DNA of 8,038 nt from an uncultured Prevotella sp. (GTDB lineage: Bacteria; Bacteroidota; Bacteroidia; Bacteroidales; Bacteroidaceae), in assembly GCA_900765465.1 (NCBI GenBank), contig CAAFRM010000072.1, positions 1 through 8,038 on the forward strand, read 5' to 3'. Position numbers and translations under genes: made by a program. This document shows positions 1-5,577 of the stretch, piece by piece (position 1 is the first letter of the stretch; every line of letters begins with the position of its first letter). The notes beneath the pieces were generated by a model, which was not told where the DNA came from, did not search any database, and worked only from the letters and a program-made list of their open reading frames with translations.

Positions 1-81
1 CTCGAACTTAGCGACCGTTTCCTTCATCTGTTCATCAGACAAAACGGGAGTCAAAATGAAAACGGTTTCGTATTGATTCAT
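1..81 (-). CDS. rpsF: 30S ribosomal protein S6, N-terminal fragment
   Basis: Only the first 27 codons are in the window; the gene runs off the left edge. The reading begins [20 protein letters not shown], which I recognise as the start of Bacteroidales S6: the first beta strand (YETVFIL) followed by the P-x-L-S-D-E-Q turn into helix 1. S6 binds 16S rRNA in the platform of the small subunit together with S18, and rpsF is normally the first gene of an rpsF-rpsR-rplI operon; those partners would lie outside the window to the left. The ATG at 79-81 follows an A-rich stretch without a clear Shine-Dalgarno, as is normal for Bacteroidota. A well-formed promoter lies about 100 bp upstream and overlaps the promoter of the divergent gene. 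Identification is by recalled similarity of the N-terminus, which is distinctive. Confidence 0.93.
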   Translation of the reverse strand, partial: MNQYETVFILTPVLSDEQMKETVAKFE

Positions 82-177
82 ACTACTTTTGTAAATAATT
101 AAAAAATTAATATTAAAATTCTCTTGCAAAACATAGAAATGTGCACGCAAACACACACCTTTTCACGAATTGCGGTG

Positions 178-209
178 CAAAATTACAACTTTTTCTTGAA
201 TTAACCAAA
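178..209 (-). promoter_or_regulatory. Promoter for rpsF
   Basis: Read on the minus strand, a -33 box TTTG (209-206) is separated by 20 bp from TAATTTTG (185-178), a full match to the Bacteroidota -7 consensus TAnnTTTG. Transcription would start near 173 and give a leader of about 90 nt before rpsF. The -33 box lies inside the promoter of the divergent small gene. Confidence 0.72.
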
Positions 210-226
210 TATTTTTTGTACTTTTG
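196..226 (+). promoter_or_regulatory. Promoter for the 62-residue membrane protein gene
   Basis: A -33 TTG (196-198) and a -7 box TACTTTTG (219-226), a full match to TAnnTTTG, are 20 bp apart. The start site would be near 231, leaving a leader of about 25 nt before the ATG at 256. It overlaps the rpsF promoter over 196-209. Confidence 0.72.
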
Positions 227-255
227 CAGAAAATAATTGTTAATTGCAAGAAAAT

Positions 256-444
256 ATGGATAAAAGACTCAAAAAATCGCTCCATACCCTCCCTTCCATG
301 GGTATGACCTTCATCATTTTGGGCGTTCTGCTGCTTGCGGCAAGCTTCGCCTTTGCCATCAAGAACAACATCATGCTGTTTGCAGGTCTGTTCTTCATCC
401 TGGCTGGCATTGCCGGATTTGTCTATTCGCTGAAGAAGGGATAA
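256..444 (+). CDS. Small two-helix membrane protein, function unknown
   Basis: This encodes 62 residues that I cannot assign to a named family. The N-terminus is basic (MDKRLKKSLH), followed by two hydrophobic segments at about residues 15-34 and 39-58 joined by a short KNN turn, and a C-terminal LKKG. The pattern suggests a helical hairpin in the inner membrane with both ends cytoplasmic by the positive-inside rule (inference). The ATG at 256 is preferred over an in-frame TTG at 244 because it lies at a normal distance behind a consensus promoter and starts the basic tail directly. A strong bidirectional terminator follows at about 499-533. The gene is therefore a monocistronic unit with its own promoter and terminator, and this, together with the coherent membrane pattern, argues that it is real despite its size. 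It is divergent from rpsF and convergent with rprY. Confidence 0.72.
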   Translation: MDKRLKKSLHTLPSMGMTFIILGVLLLAASFAFAIKNNIMLFAGLFFILAGIAGFVYSLKKG

Positions 445-498
445 GAAACGGAACCTGGACATGATGTTTCAGATAAGACGATTCAGAAATGAAAGAAA

Positions 499-533
499 AA
501 AAGGGATAGGTTTTCTGCAAACTTATCCCTTTT
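499..533. terminator. Bidirectional rho-independent terminator
   Basis: A 12-bp stem with one G-U pair (499-510 with 522-533; core AAGGGATA/TATCCCTT) closes an 11-nt loop. On the plus strand it is followed by a T-rich run (TCTCTTTTTCC), and on the minus strand by the complement of an A-rich run (about 484-498). It can end both the small plus-strand gene and the convergent rprXY transcript. Confidence 0.85.
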
Positions 534-599
534 CTCTTTTTCCATAGATAACTTTCTACTGCTTTATACAGTTTACAGCTTTTCTGTCAATCTATATTC

Positions 600-1298
600 C
601 TAATCCATATCCGGAACGATGAGCTTGTAGCCCTTACCATGGATATTGATAATCTCAATCTGCGGATCTTCCTTCAGATGCTTGCGGAGTTTGGTGATAT
701 ACACATCCATAGAGCGCGCATTGAAGTAGTTGTCGTCAATCCAGATGGTCTTCAATGCGAAATCACGCTGAAGAATCTCGTTGGCATGAGCACAGAGAAG
801 AGCAAGAAGCTCATTCTCCTTGGTTGTCAGCTTGGTCTGCTCATCACCGATGGTAAGCAGCTGCTTCTGTGTATCGAAGGTAAACTTACCGATGTGGTAC
901 ATGGTAGATTCCTTGGTCTTCTTGCCACGTACACGGCGAAGGATAGCCTCTACACGGAACACCAGCTCCTCCATAGAGAAAGGCTTGGTGATATAATCGT
1001 CAGCACCTATCTTGAAGCCTTCCAGAATATCCTCCTTCAAAGTCTTGGCAGTAAGGAATACGATTGGCAGATCTGCCGTCTGCTGGCGAATCTCCTGAGC
1101 CAGGGTAAAGCCATCCTTCTTAGGCATCATCACATCGAGTACGGCAATATCATACTTGTTCTTGGTGAACTCCTTGAAGCCTGCCTCACCGTCAGGGCAC
1201 AATGTTGTAGCAAAGCCCTTGGTCTGCAGATACTCACGAAGCAACATACCCAAATTCTCATCATCCTCGCAAAGCAGGATTTTTACTGTCTCTTCCAT
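600..1298 (-). CDS. rprY: OmpR-family response regulator RprY
   Basis: This is a 232-residue DNA-binding response regulator, the cytoplasmic output partner of the kinase encoded just upstream. The receiver domain (about 3-121) shows the acidic pocket E11-D12-D13, the phosphoacceptor D55 in VLDVMMP, the switch T83 and the conserved K105 in TKPF. A winged helix-turn-helix follows at about 134-228, ending in the typical INIHGKGYKLIVP beta hairpin. The stretch ILLCEDDENLGMLLREYL and the conserved GADDYITKPFSMEELVFR match what I recall of Bacteroides RprY, whose known roles include stress and envelope regulation. The start at 1298 is chosen because the receiver domain begins there (MEETVKILLCEDD). 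An in-frame ATG at 1337, 6 nt after the rprX stop, would add 13 Asn/Lys-rich residues outside the domain. The gene lies 45 nt after rprX in one operon and is followed by the terminator at 499-533. Confidence 0.93.
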   Translation of the reverse strand: MEETVKILLCEDDENLGMLLREYLQTKGFATTLCPDGEAGFKEFTKNKYDIAVLDVMMPKKDGFTLAQEIRQQTADLPIVFLTAKTLKEDILEGFKIGADDYITKPFSMEELVFRVEAILRRVRGKKTKESTMYHIGKFTFDTQKQLLTIGDEQTKLTTKENELLALLCAHANEILQRDFALKTIWIDDNYFNARSMDVYITKLRKHLKEDPQIEIINIHGKGYKLIVPDMD

Positions 1299-1343
1299 AT
1301 TCTTATTATTTTTACTTGTTAATATTCTATTTATCATTGTCTT

Positions 1344-2903
1344 TTAATCATGTATCACCGGCAGCTTGATGGTAAAGGTAGTACCCTTGCCCAATTCGCT
1401 GTCAACCTTGATTTCTCCACCATGCAATTCCACGATTTTCCTCACATAGGCGAGACCGAGTCCGAAGCCCTTCACATCATGCACATTGCCCGTATGTACG
1501 CGGTAGAACTTGTCGAAGATCTTCTTCAGGTTCTCCTTCTTCATACCCAAACCCGTATCATTGATAGAGAGATACAGATGATGCTCATCATTCCATGTCT
1601 TCATCGTGACAAACAGAGGCTCTTCGGGTTTACGATACTTCACGGCATTGTCCATGAGATTGAAAATCACATTCTGGAAATGCACCTCATCCACATAGAG
1701 CGTAGAGTCTATCGCCTCGATATCCACGTAAATCTTTCCTCCCGTATGCTCTACGCGGAGGGCGAAAGAGTGAGCCGCATTCTCAACGATTTCATTCAGA
1801 TCGAGCTCCTTCTTCTTGAACACCGCCTTCTTGCGGTCAAACATACTCATCTGCAATACCTTTTCTACCAGGAAGCGGAGTCGCTTCGATTCATCATCTA
1901 TCACACCACCCAGATGCTTCTGCATCTGCTCGCTCTTGGAAACCGACGGGTCGTTGAGCATCTGTGCCGCCAGACTGATGCTGGCAATAGGCGTCTTCAA
2001 CTCATGGGTCATATTGTTGATGAAGTCATTCTTGATCTCCGTATATCGCTTCTGCCGGAAGATGACCACGATGGTGAAGATAAAGGTAATGAGCAATACC
2101 AGCGTAAAGATGACACTAGGAATCATGAAGCGCACACTGGAGAAGATGTAGCTGTTCATATCTGGGAAGTGAACCTTTACGACTCCCATCTTCGACTGCG
2201 GGTCGTTGCGGAAGAGTACCTGAGAATAGCTGTATTCCTCACCCTCGTCGGTATAATCCGGGCAACGGTACACCTCCCTGCCATCCTGGGTTGTTACCGT
2301 AAAGTGATAAGGGATATTGATTCCATTGTTCATCATCTCTGCCTTGAGATCCTGATCCAACTGCTTGAAGTTGATTCGTTCCTTCAATGGTTTATCGGAT
2401 GCCGAGTAGAGAATGGAATAAACCACTTCGTCGAGCAACGCTTTCTGATACACATAGCGATTCTTCACAATCTCCTGCAAGGACTTCTGAGTCTCATTAA
2501 GCGAGTTCTTGTCGCTGCGCAGAATCATCGCCTTCGGCTTATTGGCAGGATTGGTTGCAATGGTCTTCAACTCGAAGGATGAATAGACCGTACCATCCTT
2601 ACCTACCACAGAATACTGATGAGAGTGCTGGATGGTTCCATCCAGCTGACCGCTGCGGGTTCCCACAGAATCCTTCTTACTAGCCTTGCGTTCAGTCTCA
2701 TTGACATCCTTTTCAAGATAGCGCAAAGTTTCATTCAGCTCCAAGTTTCTTGAAGCTTGATATAGGGCTCTGTTGACCGACTCGTCAAACTGTTCCTTCT
2801 TCATGTTCACCATTTCCTGGATGTAACTGAGCTGCAGGAATAGCAGCGCAAGGAACGAAAAGCCCATAATAACGGCTATGGTCCAAATCGTTTTCTTTTT
2901 CAT
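1344..2903 (-). CDS. rprX: Membrane sensor histidine kinase RprX
   Basis: This 519-residue sensor kinase pairs with the adjacent response regulator. After a basic start, the first membrane helix spans about 7-28, followed by an extracytoplasmic sensor region of about 225 residues (30-255) that matches no domain I can name. The second helix is at about 258-283. The cytoplasmic HisKA region has the phosphoacceptor H300 in NMTHELKTPIASI. The HATPase domain shows the N box NLMDNAVKY (415-423), the G1 box DTGLGM (449-454), the F box FDKFYR (463-468) and the G2 box GFGLGLAY (479-486); every catalytic motif is intact. There is no HAMP domain: helix 2 runs almost directly into HisKA, as in the Bacteroidales RprX type. 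The kinase gene precedes the regulator, the RprX-RprY order I recall for Bacteroides. The promoter -7 box lies only 5 bp upstream of the ATG. Confidence 0.92.
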   Translation of the reverse strand: MKKKTIWTIAVIMGFSFLALLFLQLSYIQEMVNMKKEQFDESVNRALYQASRNLELNETLRYLEKDVNETERKASKKDSVGTRSGQLDGTIQHSHQYSVVGKDGTVYSSFELKTIATNPANKPKAMILRSDKNSLNETQKSLQEIVKNRYVYQKALLDEVVYSILYSASDKPLKERINFKQLDQDLKAEMMNNGINIPYHFTVTTQDGREVYRCPDYTDEGEEYSYSQVLFRNDPQSKMGVVKVHFPDMNSYIFSSVRFMIPSVIFTLVLLITFIFTIVVIFRQKRYTEIKNDFINNMTHELKTPIASISLAAQMLNDPSVSKSEQMQKHLGGVIDDESKRLRFLVEKVLQMSMFDRKKAVFKKKELDLNEIVENAAHSFALRVEHTGGKIYVDIEAIDSTLYVDEVHFQNVIFNLMDNAVKYRKPEEPLFVTMKTWNDEHHLYLSINDTGLGMKKENLKKIFDKFYRVHTGNVHDVKGFGLGLAYVRKIVELHGGEIKVDSELGKGTTFTIKLPVIHD

Positions 2904-2908
2904 AGGGG

Positions 2909-2942
2909 CAAAGATAGGAAATTTCTTAATTGGTTAACACAA
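2909..2942 (-). promoter_or_regulatory. Promoter for rprXY, very close to the start codon
   Basis: On the minus strand TATCTTTG (2916-2909) matches TAnnTTTG completely. A TTTTG whose TTG lies at 2942-2940 sits 23 bp upstream, at the long end of accepted spacing. The start site would fall at about 2903-2905, at or next to the A of the rprX ATG, so the mRNA would be leaderless or nearly so. Confidence 0.6.
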
Positions 2943-3002
2943 AACAGTTAATTATTTCATTTCAATTTGCTCAAATTAACAAAAACAAACGGCTATAATT
3001 GC

Positions 3003-3047
3003 ATATATAAAAATAAAAGAGAGCCGACATATCACATGCAGGCTCCC
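3003..3047 (-). terminator. Rho-independent terminator of fusA2
   Basis: Read on the minus strand, a 7-bp stem with one G-U pair (3047-3041 with 3025-3019; core GAGCC/GGCTC) closes a 15-nt loop and is followed by a T-rich tail (3018-3003). It lies about 100 nt after the fusA2 stop and before the rprXY promoter, and separates the two minus-strand units. The stem is short, so strength is uncertain. Confidence 0.6.
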
Positions 3048-3150
3048 CATTGGTCATATCAACATAAAATTTTAATTTATATAAGAGAGATAATTCGAAG
3101 TTATATTTCAAACAACATTTTTATCATAAAGATGAAATATCTTTTCTACT

Positions 3151-5313
3151 CTATTCAGCCTCCTTAGCCAGTTCAGCCTCATGATCGGCAATCAGCTTGC
3201 TCTGGATATCGGTAGGAACCAACTCGTAGCTGGCAAACTTGGTGGTGAACGAAGCACGACCACCGGTAAGCGAGCTGAGGGAGATAGAATAGTTGGCAAG
3301 CTCCTTGAGTGGAATCTTGGCACTCAACTTCTGGTAACCTGCCTCAGAATCCATACCCATGATAAGGGCACGGCGTCCCTGAAGATCACTCATCACATCA
3401 CCCATATAGTCGGCTGGCACGTAAACCTCCAGGTCGTAGATAGGCTCCAGAATCTTTGGACCTGCCTGCTTGAAGGCATCGCTGAAAGCACGACGGGCAG
3501 CCAGCATGAATGACAACTCATTGCTATCTACCGGGTGCATCTTGCCATCATATACGATAACTCGGACATCACGGGCGTAAGAACCTGTAAGAGGTCCATG
3601 CTCCATACAATCCATGATACCCTTCAGGATAGCCGGCATGAAACGGGCATCGATAGCTCCACCAACCACAGAGTTGAGGAACACCAACTTGCCACCCCAC
3701 TCCAGCGAAACTTCTTCACGGCTCTTGATGTTCATCTTGAACTCCTGACCGTTGAAGGTGAATGATGTCGGATCTGGCATACCCTCTGCGTATGGCTCAA
3801 CGATGAGGTGAACCTCACCAAACTGACCAGCACCACCACTCTGCTTCTTATGACGATAGTCGGCACGAGCCTTCTTGGTAATGGTCTCACGATATGGGAT
3901 GCGAGGCTCCTCGAAGACTACATTGAGCTTTTCGTTGTTCTCCAGACGCCACTTCAATGTACGGAGGTGGAACTCACCCTGACCGCGTACGATCACCTGG
4001 CGCAACTCCTTGCTCTGATCCACAACCCATGTTGGGTCTTCCTGACGCATCTTGAGAAGAGCAGCCATCAGCTTCTCTGTATCCTGGGCATTGACAGCCT
4101 TGATGGCACGAGAGTACTTAGGATTAGGATACTTGATGAAATCGAAGCGCCACTCAGCACCCTTTCCATTCAAGGTATTGCCCGTCTTCACGTCCTTCAT
4201 CTTCACGGTACAACCGATATCACCGGCATTCAACTGATCTACAGGCACACGGTTGGCACCCGCACAGGCATAAATCTGTCCGATACGCTCCTTGGAACCA
4301 CGGTCAGAATTGGTCAGGTCGTCACCACTCTTGATAGAACCACTCATCACCTTGAAGTAACTTACCTCACCGATATGTGGTTCCAAGCCTGTCTTGAAGA
4401 AGTAAACACTCTCAGGACCATTGGTATCAGGAGTAATTTCCTCACCACGGGTATTATGCACCTTAGGCATCTCGCTTACGAAAGGAACAACGTTGCCCAA
4501 GAACTCCATCAGGCGGTGAACGCCCATAGACTTACCTGCGCAAACGCAGAATACAGGGAAGATGCTGCGGGTTACCAATCCCTTGCGGATGCCCTCACGG
4601 AGTTCATCCTCTGTCAAGCTTTCACTCTCGAAGAATTTCTCCATCAAGCCTTCGTCGTTTTCGGCAGCAGCCTCAACGAGTGCAGTATGAAGTTCCATCG
4701 CCTTGTCCATTTCCTCCTCAGGAATATCCTCGATGATAGGAGCACCGCCTTCTGGTTTCCAGGAATATTTTTTCATCAATAACACGTCAATGAGAGCATT
4801 GAAGCCAGGACCTGTCTCGATAGGATATTGTATCTGCACACACTTGGAACCATAAATGTCCTTCATGGTGGCAATGAGGTTGTCGAAATCGCACTTGTCT
4901 GAGTCAAGCTGGTTAACGAGGAAAATAACAGGCTTGTTCAACTTCTCTGTATAACGGAAGTTGTTCTGGGTGCCTACCTCTGGACCATACTGACCATTGA
5001 TAAGGATGACTGCCTGATCGGTAACATTGAGTGATGTAATGGCACCACCTACGAAATCATCGCTACCAGGGCAATCTATAATGTTAAGCTTCTTATTGTT
5101 CCACTCCACATGAAAAACGGTAGGGAACACTGAGTAGCCATACTCCAACTCTACTGGGAAGTAGTCGCTCACCGTATTCTTCGCTTCTACAGAGCCTCTA
5201 CGCTTGATAACGCCTGCTTCAAATAACATACTCTCGGCAAGTGTAGTCTTGCCGCTACCCGCACTGCCCAGCAATGCAATGTTTTTAATCTCATTAGTCT
5301 GATATACTCTCAT
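3151..5313 (-). CDS. fusA2: Elongation factor G paralog (EF-G2) with altered GTPase centre
   Basis: This 720-residue protein has full EF-G architecture. The G domain has the P-loop GSAGSGKTT (16-24) and NQLD (134-137) in place of NKxD. The G' insert is at about 188-250, domain II at about 300-395, domain III at about 405-475 (IVRGQGEFHL), domain IV at about 480-610 with the tip loop H593-P-V-D-S-N-E, and domain V from 620 (LQGRRALIMGM, SLTGGRASFT). Switch II reads DCPGS (80-84), so the catalytic histidine of DTPGH is Ser84; switch I has YGYS (58-61) instead of RGIT. The ribosome-interacting parts look intact, so it probably drives translocation with little or no GTP hydrolysis. That behaviour is, from memory, reported for EF-G2 of Bacteroides thetaiotaomicron, needed in carbon limitation and gut colonisation under the regulator Cur. 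It is unlikely to be the housekeeping FusA, which keeps the histidine and normally sits in the str operon. TetQ-type ribosome-protection proteins are shorter. Confidence 0.9.
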   Translation of the reverse strand: MRVYQTNEIKNIALLGSAGSGKTTLAESMLFEAGVIKRRGSVEAKNTVSDYFPVELEYGYSVFPTVFHVEWNNKKLNIIDCPGSDDFVGGAITSLNVTDQAVILINGQYGPEVGTQNNFRYTEKLNKPVIFLVNQLDSDKCDFDNLIATMKDIYGSKCVQIQYPIETGPGFNALIDVLLMKKYSWKPEGGAPIIEDIPEEEMDKAMELHTALVEAAAENDEGLMEKFFESESLTEDELREGIRKGLVTRSIFPVFCVCAGKSMGVHRLMEFLGNVVPFVSEMPKVHNTRGEEITPDTNGPESVYFFKTGLEPHIGEVSYFKVMSGSIKSGDDLTNSDRGSKERIGQIYACAGANRVPVDQLNAGDIGCTVKMKDVKTGNTLNGKGAEWRFDFIKYPNPKYSRAIKAVNAQDTEKLMAALLKMRQEDPTWVVDQSKELRQVIVRGQGEFHLRTLKWRLENNEKLNVVFEEPRIPYRETITKKARADYRHKKQSGGAGQFGEVHLIVEPYAEGMPDPTSFTFNGQEFKMNIKSREEVSLEWGGKLVFLNSVVGGAIDARFMPAILKGIMDCMEHGPLTGSYARDVRVIVYDGKMHPVDSNELSFMLAARRAFSDAFKQAGPKILEPIYDLEVYVPADYMGDVMSDLQGRRALIMGMDSEAGYQKLSAKIPLKELANYSISLSSLTGGRASFTTKFASYELVPTDIQSKLIADHEAELAKEAE

Positions 5314-5396
5314 GACGCTTATAGATTTTTAAGGGTTATACTTAAAATTGCTAGTTATTCGACAGTCCAATCATACGATTTTTCTGTTTCGTGCTA

Positions 5397-5428
5397 CTAA
5401 ATTACACATTTTTCGGCAATCCTGCAAA
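5397..5428 (-). promoter_or_regulatory. Candidate promoter for fusA2
   Basis: On the minus strand a TTTG -33 box (5428-5425) is 20 bp from TAATTTAG (5404-5397), which matches TAnnTTTG at five of its six fixed positions. The start site would be near 5392, giving a leader of about 80 nt. A second -7-like sequence, TATGATTG (5375-5368), lacks a -33 box. The imperfect -7 box would suit an activator-dependent promoter (inference). Confidence 0.55.
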
Positions 5429-5448
5429 TTTTTTCACAAAAAACTTGC
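5424..5448. repeat. Palindrome spanning the two -33 boxes between fusA2 and hemW
   Basis: This is a 25-bp inverted repeat centred on 5436: outer arms GCAA (5424-5427) and TTGC (5445-5448), one mismatch, then TTTTTT and AAAAAA around a CAC centre. Ten of eleven arm positions pair. The outer arms contain the -33 elements of both divergent promoters, so a dimeric protein bound here could control both genes. Part of the symmetry is expected from two back-to-back TTG boxes and A/T tracts. Confidence 0.5.
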
Positions 5449-5476
5449 TCTAAATTAAATTATATTAGTAATTTTG
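5445..5476 (+). promoter_or_regulatory. Promoter for hemW
   Basis: A -33 TTG (5445-5447) is 21 bp from TAATTTTG (5469-5476), a full match to TAnnTTTG. The start site would be near 5481, leaving a leader of about 97 nt that ends in an A-run just before the ATG at 5578. Confidence 0.7.
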
Positions 5477-5577
5477 CATCTTGTTAAGACATATTTCTAG
5501 GCTTATACCTTATTATATATAGAAAAAGATAAGACTAAAGCCAGAAATGCCGATTAGGAATTCAGACTTAAAAAAAC

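Noticed and set aside
148..155. Alternative rpsF -7 box TGTGTTTG
   Set aside because: It misses the second consensus base, and the TAATTTTG at 185-178 has both a perfect match and ideal spacing to TTTG.
244..255. TTG start four codons upstream for the small membrane protein
   Set aside because: It would put the start only about 13 nt from the predicted transcription start, and the ATG at 256 is a better initiator beginning the basic tail.
163..462. A 99-codon minus-strand frame opposite the small membrane protein gene
   Set aside because: It would cover both divergent promoters and has a low-complexity polar N-terminal half; the plus-strand reading has a promoter, a coherent membrane pattern and a terminator.
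639..2582. Long plus-strand open frames opposite rprY and rprX (227 and 410 codons)
   Set aside because: They lie wholly antisense to well-identified genes with intact motifs, give Leu/His/Ile-rich peptides without domains, and lack promoters; they are shadows of biased codon use.
2967..3167. A 66-codon plus-strand frame between rprX and fusA2
   Set aside because: It crosses the fusA2 terminator and runs into the fusA2 3' end; composition is that of translated AT-rich intergenic DNA.
3808..4782. A 324-codon plus-strand frame opposite fusA2
   Set aside because: Antisense to a full-length EF-G with all domains; the Thr/Leu-rich peptide has no recognisable fold.
3151..5313. Ribosome-protection tetracycline resistance protein (TetQ/TetM type)
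   Set aside because: The protein is longer (720 residues), has a G' insert and an EF-G domain IV tip loop with His593, and ends in a normal EF-G domain V without the extended C-terminal helix typical of Tet proteins.
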